NCBI RefSeq assembly: GCF_000701705.1
Contig: NZ_JNJP01000002.1
Location: 124,001 to 188,000 of the forward strand
DNA length: 64,000 bases
Direction of reading: 5' to 3'
Source of the DNA: Bilophila wadsworthia ATCC 49260
GTDB taxonomy: Bacteria > Desulfobacterota > Desulfovibrionia > Desulfovibrionales > Desulfovibrionaceae
Position numbers and translations under genes: made by a program. Each line of letters opens with the position of its first letter. The stretch's first letter is position 1. Below are positions 30,927 to 40,220 of the stretch, piece after piece. The notes under the pieces were generated by a model. It made no database searches. It was given only the letters and a program-made list of their open reading frames with translations, and was not told where the DNA came from.

Positions 30927-30956
30927 TTGACAAGATATTTTTTTGACGCATAGAAT
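30927..30956 (+). promoter_or_regulatory. Sigma-70-type promoter of the TRAP operon
   Basis: TTGACA (30927-30932), 18-base spacer, TAGAAT (30951-30956). The -10 overlaps the LacI-type operator. The expected transcript has a leader of about 200 bases before the first TRAP gene. Confidence 0.75.
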
Positions 30957-30973
30957 GAAAACGTATTCATTCT
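30952..30973. promoter_or_regulatory. LacI-type operator over the TRAP promoter
   Basis: AGAATGAA and its exact complement TTCATTCT flank AACGTA, giving a 22-base dyad with the core TGAAAACGTATTCA. It overlaps the -10 and start site, the classic repressor position. Confidence 0.75.
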
Positions 30974-31077
30974 AATATAAACTATAACATACAATATATT
31001 GAATATTCATATTTTTTTATAAAAGAACGGATTCAAAAATCGCTCACAGGCATCATAGTTATAAGGAAATCCACCCT

Positions 31078-31136
31078 TTAGGCCTCATGTCTGCGACCCC
31101 GGCGCCACACGGCACCCCGGAAGGCCGCAGGCCTAA
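31078..31136 (+). promoter_or_regulatory. Leader stem-loop of the TRAP operon
   Basis: TTAGGCCT (31078-31085) and AGGCCTAA (31129-31136) are exact complements enclosing a GC-rich loop, 28 bases before the first start codon. No known riboswitch class is recognised. Confidence 0.35.
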
Positions 31137-31163
31137 CCAGATAACCCCAAGGAGAAGGGCGTT

Positions 31164-32183
31164 ATGCAACTGTCCAACACATGGAAGGCGACGGTAGGAT
31201 TGATGATCGGGGCGATCCTGTGCCTGCCCGCGCAAGCGGCGGCCGAAAAGAAAATCATCATGCGCTACAGCCACAGTTCGGCGGCCATGGTGGAGGAGCC
31301 CCACCACACGGCGGCTCTGGACTTCAAGAAATACGTTGAAGAGAAAACCAAGGGCAGAGTGGAAGTACAGATCTACCCCGCCAGCCAGCTCGGCGGCGAG
31401 GAACGCGCCTTTCAGGACGTGCAGCAGGGCGTCATCCAGATAGCCTCCCTGGCTTCCAACAACGCCGCCGTGTTCGCCCCCTCCCTCTATGTCATCGATC
31501 TTCCCTACCTGTTCAGGACCAATCAGGAAGGCTGGGCCATCCTCGACAAGTACTGGGACGAACTCAACGCTAAAACCATCAAGGAAAGCGGCAACCGCAT
31601 CATCGGCTGGCTCGACCTCGGCTACCGCCACGTCTGCAACAGCAAACGGCCCATCCGTACCATCGAAGACCTCAAGGGCCTGAAAATCCGCGTGCCCAAC
31701 AACCCGGTCATGATCAACACGTTCCGGGCCTGGGGCTGTGAACCGACCCCCCTCGCGTGGGACGAAACCTTCAACGCCCTTCAGCAGAAGGTCGTCGACG
31801 GCCAAGAAAACTCGTACGTGGTTTTTGCGTCCAACAAGTTTGAAGAAGTGCAGAAGTACATGACCGAACTGCGCTACAAGCTCCAAATCATCGTCATGGT
31901 CGTCAACGACACATGGCTCAAGAAGCAGCCCGCCGACATCCAGCAGGCCATCCTCGAAGGCGGACGCCTCGCCACCAAGCACAACCGCGAAATGATCATG
32001 GCTATGGAAGCCCGCCTGAAGCCCGCCATGAAGAAGGCCGGCGTCGAAATCCTCGACAAGCCCGAAGACGAAAACGTTTGGGAAGAAAAGGCGATGGCTC
32101 TCTGGCCTGATCTCTACCCCAAAATCGGCAATCTCGATCTCCTCGACAAGATGATGGCGGACATGCATCGCAAGCGCCCGTAA
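31164..32183 (+). CDS. TRAP transporter solute-binding protein (DctP family), copy 1
   Basis: Periplasmic binding protein of 339 residues with a signal peptide (about 1-27, cleavage near AQAAAEKK). DctP-family motifs: RYSHSS near the mature N-terminus, YPASQLGGEERAF, GLKIRVPNNP and DGQENSYVVFASNKFEEVQKYM. The Arg in KIRVPNN corresponds to the arginine that clamps the substrate carboxylate in characterised TRAP proteins (Arg147 in SiaP), so an acidic substrate is expected. Start with AAGGAG upstream. It is first in the DctP-DctP-DctQ-DctM operon, under the LacI-type operator, so it probably feeds the divergent catabolic genes. Confidence 0.94.
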   Translation: MQLSNTWKATVGLMIGAILCLPAQAAAEKKIIMRYSHSSAAMVEEPHHTAALDFKKYVEEKTKGRVEVQIYPASQLGGEERAFQDVQQGVIQIASLASNNAAVFAPSLYVIDLPYLFRTNQEGWAILDKYWDELNAKTIKESGNRIIGWLDLGYRHVCNSKRPIRTIEDLKGLKIRVPNNPVMINTFRAWGCEPTPLAWDETFNALQQKVVDGQENSYVVFASNKFEEVQKYMTELRYKLQIIVMVVNDTWLKKQPADIQQAILEGGRLATKHNREMIMAMEARLKPAMKKAGVEILDKPEDENVWEEKAMALWPDLYPKIGNLDLLDKMMADMHRKRP

Positions 32184-32194
32184 ACGCAAGAGCA

Positions 32195-32208
32195 TGAAAA
32201 CGTTTTTT
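32195..32208. promoter_or_regulatory. Possible LacI-type box between the two binding-protein genes
   Basis: TGAAAACGTTTTTT, with a perfect AAAACGTTTT core and the same TGAAAACGT half as the other boxes. It lies 174 bases before the second binding-protein start. One such 9-mer also occurs by chance inside a coding region near 2850. Confidence 0.35.
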
Positions 32209-32368
32209 ACTATTGATTAAGGTCCATTATCTCTATTTCTACGTTCTTTTGAAGCGACATGCAAGTGAAAAAGTACGCTCTTTCATGAATGTGCAGTGCG
32301 CATTCTTAGAAAAAAGCGCGACTATGGCAATGGATTTTAGACTGTTCACCCATAATGAGGAGGTCTTC

Positions 32369-33394
32369 ATGAACATCCGGCAAAGCTTCAACCGGGCCCT
32401 TTTAGGGGCGGTTTGCGGAGCGCTGCTTCTGGTTTCCCCTGCCAGTGCGGCCGAGAAAAAAATCGTCATGCGCTACAGCCACAGCTCCAGCGCGATGGTC
32501 AAGGAACCGCATCACGCGGCGGCCCTCGACTTCAAGAACTATGTGGAAAAGGCCACCAACGGGAAGGTGGACGTCCAGATTTACCCCGGCAGCCAGCTTG
32601 GCGGCGAGGAGCGGAGTTTTCAGGACATCCAGCAGGGGGTCATTCAGATCGCGTCTCTCGCGGTCAACAACGTGACGGTGTTCAGCCCCTCAATGGGCGT
32701 GTTCGACCTGCCGTACATGTTCACCAACTATGAAGATTGCTACAAGCTCATCGACCAGAACTGGGACGAGATCAACAAGCGCATGATCGCCGAGAGCGGC
32801 AACATGGCCGTGGGCTGGCTCGTGCAGGGCTTCCGCGTGCTCAGTAACAGCAAGCGTCCTATCAATACCATTGAAGACCTCAAGGGCCTCAAGATCAGCG
32901 TGCCCAACAACCCGATCATGATCGCCACCTTCCGCGCGTGGGGCGGCGAACCCGCGCCCATGGCGTGGGACGAGACGTTCAACGCCCTCCAGCAGAAGGT
33001 CGTCGACGGACAGGAAAACCCCTACCCCGTGTTCGCTTCCAACAAGTTCGAGGAAGTGCAGAAGTACATCACCGAAATCCATTATAAGGTGTGGATCGGC
33101 CCCATCGTCGTGAACGCCGCGTGGTTCAAGAAGCAGCCCGAGGACGTGCAGAAGGCCATCCTCGAAGGCGGACGTCTCGCCACCGAAAACAACCGCAAGA
33201 TGATTGCCGAAATGGAAACCGACCTCGTCAAGGTGCTCAAGGACAAGGGTGTAGAGATCCTCGCCAAGCCCGAAGACGAACCCGTCTGGCAGGAAAAGGC
33301 CATGGGCGTATGGCCGCAGTTCTACGACAAGATCGGCGATATTTCCTTGCTTGACACCATGATGAAGTCCCTCGGACGTACGCGTCCGCAATAA
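32369..33394 (+). CDS. TRAP transporter solute-binding protein (DctP family), copy 2
   Basis: A 341-residue paralogue of the preceding binding protein, very similar along its whole length. It has a signal peptide (about 1-28, ending SPASAAEKK), YPGSQLGGEERSF and DGQENPYPVFASNKFEEVQKYI. The striking difference is GLKISVPNNP: the ligand-binding arginine of the family is serine here, confirmed from the codon AGC. Its ligand may therefore differ in charge, or it may have become a modulator. The start at 32369 has GAGGAGGT upstream; the long upstream extension of the frame lacks a signal peptide and ribosome site. It is followed by the permease genes. Confidence 0.92.
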   Translation: MNIRQSFNRALLGAVCGALLLVSPASAAEKKIVMRYSHSSSAMVKEPHHAAALDFKNYVEKATNGKVDVQIYPGSQLGGEERSFQDIQQGVIQIASLAVNNVTVFSPSMGVFDLPYMFTNYEDCYKLIDQNWDEINKRMIAESGNMAVGWLVQGFRVLSNSKRPINTIEDLKGLKISVPNNPIMIATFRAWGGEPAPMAWDETFNALQQKVVDGQENPYPVFASNKFEEVQKYITEIHYKVWIGPIVVNAAWFKKQPEDVQKAILEGGRLATENNRKMIAEMETDLVKVLKDKGVEILAKPEDEPVWQEKAMGVWPQFYDKIGDISLLDTMMKSLGRTRPQ

Positions 33395-33461
33395 CGCCTG
33401 CCGAGCCCGGAGGTGGCTTCCTCCTCCGGGCCGCTAAACCTCAACGGGTGAGGAGAGAGTC

Positions 33462-33967
33462 ATGCGCGAGCAGCTGGCGTCCATTTGGAAGAACCTTGAA
33501 GAGTACATTTGCTGTGCGCTTCTCGGCGTCATCATGACGCTTTTGATGATGCAGGTGTGCTACAGATACTTCGGCGGCAAGTCCATCGCATGGTCTGAAG
33601 AGGTCAGCCGTTTCCTGTTCCTGTACCTTGTCTATTTCGCGGCAAGCCTCGCCGCCTCAAAGAATCTGCATATCCGCGTGACCGCGCAGCTCAAGCTCCT
33701 GCCGAAGCTCGGCCAGATGCTTCTGCTCCTTACGACGGACATCATCTGGCTGATCTTCTGCATTATCGTGGTGAACGTCGGGACGGACTTCATCATCAGC
33801 ATGAGCGACCGCCCGATGGTTTCCGGGGCGCTGATGCTTGATATGCGCTATGTCTACGCGGCGGTGCCCATCGCCTTTACCTTGCAGGCCGTCCGCCTCG
33901 TCGAGCGCTGGTGGCGCATCTTCACCAAGCGCGATCCCTTAGTCGTTCCCAGCGAGGAGGTATTCTG

Positions 33968-33968
<1 letters not shown>
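33462..33968 (+). CDS. dctQ: TRAP transporter small permease (DctQ)
   Basis: Small membrane subunit of a TRAP transporter, 168 residues with four membrane helices. The helix-2 region carries GKSIAWSEEVSRFLFLYLVYFAA, the hallmark W-x-E-E motif of DctQ proteins. GAGGAGAG precedes the ATG. The TGA overlaps the ATG of the large permease (TGATG), so the two are translationally coupled. It supports the large subunit in sodium-driven uptake of solute delivered by the binding proteins. Confidence 0.93.
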
Positions 33969-35254
<1,286 letters not shown>

Positions 35255-35261
35255 TGGTGCG

Positions 35262-35303
35262 CCGCCCCGGACCCTGCCGAGGGGCTCTGCCCCTCGGAAC
35301 CCC
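35262..35303. repeat. 42-bp inverted repeat, left copy
   Basis: Reverse complement of 35767-35808 with one mismatch. It contains its own hairpin CCGAGGGG/CCCCTCGG. The pair brackets a 463-base spacer. Confidence 0.85.
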
Positions 35304-35697
35304 GGCAGAGGAAACGCTCAGGGCATAAAGGAATCTCCCTTTACTGGAATTCCGGAAACGCAGGGCTCAAAAAAATCTCCTCTCCACCAACCTGGGGGCT
35401 TCCTCCTCCCCCACTCCCCCAAACGGCGGCTATTCCCCCCAATGGATAGCCGCCGCTCCGTTTCCCATACAAAAAAACGCTTCTCCGAGAAGCGACTCTT
35501 ACTGGCGGTAATGTTAGGGAAACGAAAATGCGCGGGGTTTTGCACGTCACGGTTTCATCGCGAACATATTGACGGTTTTATTGTAAAGGGAGGTTATCGC
35601 CTCGTCGGACAAACATTTCGGATACACAAATTTAGATGCTTATCACATAGTACATGGACAGATTCCGGTATATGAATTGAACTACATTGTATATTAA
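35304..35697. other. Spacer downstream of dctM with hairpins, no certain gene
   Basis: CGGCGGCTAT (35424-35433) pairs with ATAGCCGCCG (35446-35455), possibly ending the TRAP operon. CGCTTCT (35478-35484) pairs with AGAAGCG (35488-35494) and is followed on the minus strand by seven T, a terminator facing left. Bases 35500-35697 are AT-rich. A 77-codon frame at 35442-35675 has no ribosome site and I do not call it. Confidence 0.45.
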
Positions 35698-35734
35698 GCG
35701 ATTACCTTGGCGGCAACGCCGCCAAGGTAATCGC
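35698..35734. repeat. Perfect 17-bp palindrome with 3-base loop
   Basis: GCGATTACCTTGGCGGC (35698-35714) and its exact complement (35718-35734) around AAC. No T-tail follows, so it is not a classical terminator. Confidence 0.9.
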
Positions 35735-35744
35735 GCCGCCGGGT

Positions 35745-35816
35745 CAAGGGGCGGCTCGCCCCTTGCGGGGTCCCGAGGGGCAGAGCCCCTCGGCAGGGTC
35801 CGGGGCGGAGCCCCGT
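35745..35816. repeat. Cluster of REP-like hairpins including the right 42-bp repeat
   Basis: Three consecutive palindromes: CAAGGGGC/GCCCCTTG (35745-35765), CCGAGGGGC/GCCCCTCGG (35773-35793) and GGGGC/GCCCC (about 35802-35814). The middle one is the core of the 42-bp inverted repeat at 35767-35808. Confidence 0.8.
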
Positions 35817-35894
35817 GAGATCGCTTGCCTCGCCAACCCGCACGGGCTATCAGGGAGCGTCACTCGACAAAAGGCTGTGACGACAGGAGGCTCC

Positions 35895-36584
35895 ATGAAA
35901 CCGCTCAAGCTGGATGCCGATTCCTCCCGCACCGGGAAACTTGAGGACATGAACGCGCCGTGGAGCCGCCTGCTCCATCTGGCGACGCGCTACACCTACC
36001 CGAAACGCTACCCCCTCGTACTGGCGGGCGACGCCATGTTCGACTTCTACTACCTCGCCAAGGGGCGCCTCAGGATCATGCACGGCGCGGAGAACGGACG
36101 CGAACGGGCGATGGTCTATATCGGCAGCGGGAATGTATTCAATGAGGCCACGGCACTGGCCGGATTCGACGATCCCGACTGCCGCTTCTACTGTATGGAA
36201 GACGTGGAACTGTACCGCTTCCCCGGCACGCTGCTCCATGATCCGCGCTTCGTTGCCGAATACCCGGAACTCATCATCAACCTGATGGTATCCATGAGCA
36301 CCAAGGTGCTCGTGATGCACGCCAACCTTTCCGAAACGGGCGGCGGTACGGCAGTGAAACAGGTCTGCCTCTTTTTGTGCGGGCTTTCACGTCTGCACGG
36401 TGACAAGCTCGACTTCAACCCCCAGATGACCCAGGAAGAACTGGCGATTTTCCTTGGGATACACAGGGCTACGCTTGTGAGGGCCCTGAGGGTCCTGCGT
36501 GGGTGCGGCGCCCTCCTCCAGCTCACCAAGAACCGCCTCCGTATCGGAGACCTCGCGCTCCTGCAAAAAATAGCCGGGGAATAA
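35895..36584 (+). CDS. Crp/Fnr-family transcriptional regulator
   Basis: A 229-residue regulator with an N-terminal cyclic-nucleotide-like beta roll (LAGDAMFDFYYLAKGRLRIMH, MVYIGSGNVFNEATAL), a dimerisation helix, and a C-terminal Crp-type helix-turn-helix (MTQEELAIFLGIHRATLVRALRVLRGCG). No N-terminal cysteine cluster is present, so it is not an Fnr-type oxygen sensor; the effector may be a small molecule. Start ATG 35895 has AGGAGG five bases upstream; a longer in-frame start reads through the repeat cluster. It lies directly upstream of the oxidoreductase/flavoprotein/SLC13 genes on the same strand and is the likely activator of them. Confidence 0.9.
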   Translation: MKPLKLDADSSRTGKLEDMNAPWSRLLHLATRYTYPKRYPLVLAGDAMFDFYYLAKGRLRIMHGAENGRERAMVYIGSGNVFNEATALAGFDDPDCRFYCMEDVELYRFPGTLLHDPRFVAEYPELIINLMVSMSTKVLVMHANLSETGGGTAVKQVCLFLCGLSRLHGDKLDFNPQMTQEELAIFLGIHRATLVRALRVLRGCGALLQLTKNRLRIGDLALLQKIAGE

Positions 36585-36660
36585 CCCGGAACATCTACAG
36601 AAAAACCCATATAATCCATACTGTTTCGTCCTATCTCATCTTTTTTCCACTTTTTTTCAC

Positions 36661-36687
36661 AAATGGCGCAGATGCGCCATTTTCTTG
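36661..36687 (+). terminator. Palindrome with T-rich tail after the Crp/Fnr gene
   Basis: AAATGGCGC (36661-36669) and GCGCCATTT around AGAT, followed by TCTT. It can act as a terminator for the regulator gene. Because the dyad is 22 bases and symmetric, it might alternatively be an operator for that regulator. Confidence 0.55.
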
Positions 36688-36690
36688 AGA

Positions 36691-36775
36691 ACGGCTGTGT
36701 GAAGGTTCGCACAATGGGAAGTGAGCCGGAGGGCGGATGCGCGCCCGCCCATCCCCTCACCCTTCACATAGCCGT
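36691..36775 (+). promoter_or_regulatory. Large nested stem-loop leader before the reductase operon
   Basis: ACGGCTGTGTGAAGG (36691-36705) pairs with CCTTCACATAGCCGT (36761-36775) with one mismatch. Inside it GTGAG/CTCAC and GGGCGG/CCGCCC nest co-linearly. The structure ends about 25 bases before the ribosome site of the next gene. No known riboswitch class is recognised. Confidence 0.5.
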
Positions 36776-36810
36776 CCCCCGCGACGCGGGGAACGCCAAG
36801 GAGACAGGAC

Positions 36811-38430
36811 GTGATCAACGTTATCGATCAAGACAAATGCATCGGATGCGGGACCTGCTTCAAGTCGTGCAGCCTCGACGTGTTCCGCCTCGACACCGAC
36901 CAGAGCAAGGTTTCGCCCTGCATGGCGGCGTGCCCTGCGGGGACCGACATTCGCGGCTACAATGCCCTCGTACAGCAAGGCAAGCTTGAAGAAGCCGCCC
37001 AAAAACTCCGTCAGGCAAACCCATTCCCCGGCATCACGGGCCGCATCTGCTTCCATCCCTGCGAAAAGGAATGCGCGCGCAATGCCGTGGACGGTGCGGT
37101 AAACATCAACGCCGTCGAGCAGTTCCTCGGCGATCTCGACCTGCCAGAAGAACAGCCCGCCGTCCGGCATACGGCCAAGGTCGCCGTGGTGGGTTCCGGC
37201 CCCGCAGGGCTTTCCTGCGCCTGCTTTATGGCCCGCATGGGCTACCCCGTCACCGTTTTCGAGGCCGCGCCGCGCCCCGGCGGTATGCTCCGTTACGGCA
37301 TCCCGGCTTACCGCCTGCCCGACGCCGTGGTCGAGGCGCATGTGGCCCGGCTTGAAGCCCTCGGCGTCAGCTTCCGCTGCAACACCCGCATCGGCAAGGG
37401 CGGCGACCTAGCTCTCGGCGATTTGCGCCGGCGCGGCTACAAGGCGTTCCTTCTTGCCCCCGGAACCAGCCTCAGCCGCAGGATCGCCATTGAAGGCGCG
37501 GAGCTGCCCGGCGTGCTGTGGGGCGTGGAGTTCCTGCGCGCCGTGCGCGGCGATCACGCTCCTACGTTTTCGGGCCATGTCGTGGTCGTGGGCGGCGGCG
37601 ACGTTGCCGTCGACGCGGCGATTTCCGCCAAGCGCCTCGGAGCATCATCCGTGAGCATGGTTTCCCTTGAGTCCGAAGCCGAACTGCCCGCCTATCCGCA
37701 CAATATCGCCGACGCCCGCGACGAGGGCATCGATTTTCAGTGCGGCTGGGGCCCGGTACGCGTCGAAGGCACGGACGCCGTTTCCGGCCTCGCCGTCAAA
37801 GCCTGCCTTTCCGTCAAAGACGCTTCCGGCGCGTTCCGCCCGTCCTTTGATGAGGCGCAAACCCGCACCATCCCCGCCGATGCCGTGATTTTCGCCATCG
37901 GGCAGGCCGCCGATCTCGATCCCTTCGCGGAGGACGTGGCCATCACGCCCCGCCGTACCATCGAAACCGCCGCCTTCACCTTCGAAACCTCCCGCCCCGA
38001 CGTATTCGCGGCGGGCGACGCCGCCAGCGGCCCGGCCTCGGCCATCCAAGCCATCGCCGGGGGACGCGAGGCAGCCTTCTCGATGGACCGCTACCTGCGC
38101 GGAGGCCAGATCCTCGCCAACCGCGCCGCCGTCCGCGAAACCGTGGACAAGGACAGGCTCCCCGGCGAAGGCGTGCTCCTCTCCCCGCGCAACGAACGCG
38201 CCGTGACCGACGCCCCCGGATTCGGGGAACGGCGACAGGGGCTGGATCTCCATGCCGTGCTGGCGGAAGGTATGCGCTGCATGACCTGCGGGGCCAAGGC
38301 CCGCATCGCCTACAACGACGACTGCATGACCTGTTTCACCTGCGAGCTCCGCTGCCCGGCGGAAGCCATCAACGTGCATCCTTTCAAGGAACCGCTCCCG
38401 CGTACCCTTGAAATCCATTGCGAGGACTAG
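36811..38430 (+). CDS. GltD-like NAD(P)H oxidoreductase with terminal FeS domains
   Basis: A 539-residue soluble FeS flavoprotein. N-terminal single 4Fe-4S motif C10-IG-C-GT-C-FKS-C20; then a GltD-type FeS region (CMAACPAGTDIRGYN, CFHPCEKECARNA); an FAD Rossmann motif VVGSGPAGLSC (about 125-135) with the GGMLRYGIPAYRLP signature; an NAD(P)H motif VVGGGDVAVDAA (about 258-269); and a C-terminal cluster with CMTCGAK and CMTCFTCELRCP (about 488-520). It should pass electrons from NAD(P)H through several clusters. GTG start with AAGGAG upstream. Its stop is two bases before the ATG of a fumarate-reductase-like flavoprotein, its likely electron acceptor. Confidence 0.88.
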   Translation: MINVIDQDKCIGCGTCFKSCSLDVFRLDTDQSKVSPCMAACPAGTDIRGYNALVQQGKLEEAAQKLRQANPFPGITGRICFHPCEKECARNAVDGAVNINAVEQFLGDLDLPEEQPAVRHTAKVAVVGSGPAGLSCACFMARMGYPVTVFEAAPRPGGMLRYGIPAYRLPDAVVEAHVARLEALGVSFRCNTRIGKGGDLALGDLRRRGYKAFLLAPGTSLSRRIAIEGAELPGVLWGVEFLRAVRGDHAPTFSGHVVVVGGGDVAVDAAISAKRLGASSVSMVSLESEAELPAYPHNIADARDEGIDFQCGWGPVRVEGTDAVSGLAVKACLSVKDASGAFRPSFDEAQTRTIPADAVIFAIGQAADLDPFAEDVAITPRRTIETAAFTFETSRPDVFAAGDAASGPASAIQAIAGGREAAFSMDRYLRGGQILANRAAVRETVDKDRLPGEGVLLSPRNERAVTDAPGFGERRQGLDLHAVLAEGMRCMTCGAKARIAYNDDCMTCFTCELRCPAEAINVHPFKEPLPRTLEIHCED

Positions 38431-38432
38431 CC

Positions 38433-40142
38433 ATGAGCGCGAAACCTTTTGTTTTCGATACGGACGTGCTGATCATCGGCGGCGGCTTTTCGGGTTCGTG
38501 GGCCGCGCTGACGGCCCGGCAACATGTGGAGAACGTGCTCATCGTCGACAAGGGCCCCCGCGACTGGGGCGGCCTCGGCGGGATGTCCGGCGGCGACATG
38601 ATCGTCAAGCAGCCGGAGTTCGCCGCCAAGGATCTGGTCGAAGAGCTGGTCTATTACTATGACGGGCTGTGCGAGCAGGATGTGCTTGAGGAAATCCTCA
38701 ACCAGTCCTACGAGCGCTTCAAGGATTACGAGAAGATGGGCCACGAGTTCGCCCGCGACGATTCCGGCAGGCTCATGAGCATCCCCCAGCGCGGGCTCGA
38801 ACTCATGCGCTATTACTTCTACCATCCCTACGGCAAGGGCGGCGCGCACACCACGCAGATCCTCAATGCCGAGCTTCAGCGGCTCAACGTCCAGCGCATC
38901 GGGCGCATCGAGATCACCGATCTCGTCAAGGACGGCGACGCCGTTTCCGGGGCCGTGGGCTTCCACGCCCAGAGCGGCACGCCCTGCCTGTTCCGGGCCA
39001 AGGCCGTCATCCTCGCCGCCCACAACGGCGGCTGGAAGGGCTCGTACCTGCTGAACACCTGCGCGGGCGAAGGCGCGGCGCTGGCCTACGGCGCGGGCGC
39101 TTCCCTGCGCAACATGGAGTTCATCGAAAACTGGAACGTGCCCAAGCTGTTCGCGTGGGAAGGACAGACCGGGATGCTCCCCTACGGCGCGCGCTTCCTC
39201 AACGGAGAAGGCGAGGATTTCATGCGCCGCTATTCCCCGAAGCTCGGAGCCAAGGCCGACCCGCACTACAACGTGCGCGGCATGGCCTTTGAAGTCCGGG
39301 CCGGACGCGGGCCGATCTACTTCGACACCAGCACCATGAGCCCGGAAGGCGTCGAGATCATGACCCCCACCGGCGGCTGGATGAAACTCAACGACACCAA
39401 GCTCAAGGAACTCGGCATCGACTTCTTCAAGAGCAAAACCGAATGGATGCCGCAGGTGCTCACCTCATTCGGCGGCACCGTGGCCGACAAAGACGGCTGG
39501 AGCGGCGTTCCGGGCCTGTTCGTGGCCGGACGCGCCCGCAGCGTCACCCCCGGCGTCTACATGGGCGGCTGGGACACCTGCAAGACCACCACGACCGGCT
39601 ACATCGCCGGGAACAGCGCGGGCGAGTACGTTTCCGGGCTCACCTCCGCACCTCAGTTCGACGACGCCCACGCTTCCGGCACGCTCGGCGCCACCCTGTC
39701 CCTGCTCGGCAAGCCCGGCGTCTATCCCAAGGACGTGGTCCGGCTCATGCAGGAGCTCATGGCCCCGATGGACGTGTGCATCCTCAAGACCGGCAAGGGC
39801 CTCACCCGCTCGCTGGAACGCCTTGAAGACGCCAAACGGAACATCCTGCCGTACATGACCGCCCCCGAGCCGCACTATCTGGTCAAGCTCGTGGAAGCGC
39901 GCTCCATGGCGCTGATCACCGAAATGTACCTGAAGGCGTCGCTCATGCGCAAGGAATCGCGCAGCGGGCATTACCGCGAGGATTTCCCCGAACGCCACGG
40001 CGATCCGGCATGGATCGTCATCCGCGACGGGCACGACGGCATGGATCTGCGTGCCGACCCCGTTCCGCTGGACCGTTATCCGGTAAAACCGCACCGCTAC
40101 TATATGGATAACTTCGCCTTCCCCAAAACATCGGCCATCTAA
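38433..40142 (+). CDS. FAD-dependent reductase, fumarate-reductase/AprA-like flavoprotein
   Basis: A 569-residue flavoprotein of the succinate dehydrogenase/fumarate reductase/adenylylsulfate reductase alpha superfamily. Features: FAD motif VLIIGGGFSGSWAAL (about 11-25), GGLGGMSGGDM, GKGGAHTTQIL, the product-release GLFVAGRARSVTP segment with TGYIAGNSAGEY, and the C-terminal RKESRSGHYREDFPER motif. It lacks a twin-arginine or Sec signal and any haem motif, so it is cytoplasmic. I cannot assign the substrate; it is not close enough by eye to true AprA or FrdA. Paired with the FeS oxidoreductase upstream and an SLC13 importer downstream, it probably reduces (or oxidises) an imported organic acid. 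Confidence 0.85.
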   Translation: MSAKPFVFDTDVLIIGGGFSGSWAALTARQHVENVLIVDKGPRDWGGLGGMSGGDMIVKQPEFAAKDLVEELVYYYDGLCEQDVLEEILNQSYERFKDYEKMGHEFARDDSGRLMSIPQRGLELMRYYFYHPYGKGGAHTTQILNAELQRLNVQRIGRIEITDLVKDGDAVSGAVGFHAQSGTPCLFRAKAVILAAHNGGWKGSYLLNTCAGEGAALAYGAGASLRNMEFIENWNVPKLFAWEGQTGMLPYGARFLNGEGEDFMRRYSPKLGAKADPHYNVRGMAFEVRAGRGPIYFDTSTMSPEGVEIMTPTGGWMKLNDTKLKELGIDFFKSKTEWMPQVLTSFGGTVADKDGWSGVPGLFVAGRARSVTPGVYMGGWDTCKTTTTGYIAGNSAGEYVSGLTSAPQFDDAHASGTLGATLSLLGKPGVYPKDVVRLMQELMAPMDVCILKTGKGLTRSLERLEDAKRNILPYMTAPEPHYLVKLVEARSMALITEMYLKASLMRKESRSGHYREDFPERHGDPAWIVIRDGHDGMDLRADPVPLDRYPVKPHRYYMDNFAFPKTSAI

Positions 40143-40152
40143 GGCAGCGTCC

Positions 40153-40183
40153 GCCGCGCCGGAATCCCACATCCCGGCGCGGC
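40153..40183 (+). other. Strong hairpin between flavoprotein and SLC13 genes
   Basis: GCCGCGCCGG (40153-40162) pairs perfectly with CCGGCGCGGC (40174-40183). There is no T-tail; it may stabilise or attenuate the transcript between the two genes. Confidence 0.5.
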
Positions 40184-40220
40184 TCCCCGACCTCTGAACC
40201 CGCCTCCCGCAGGAGTCCCC

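Noticed and set aside
35442..35675. 77-codon small protein in the spacer downstream of dctM
   Set aside because: No ribosome site, it crosses two hairpins, and its composition changes abruptly at the AT-rich boundary.
38433..40142. Adenylylsulfate reductase alpha subunit (aprA)
   Set aside because: The superfamily motifs are shared, but no aprB ferredoxin gene adjoins and the partner is a GltD-like oxidoreductase; the substrate is left open.
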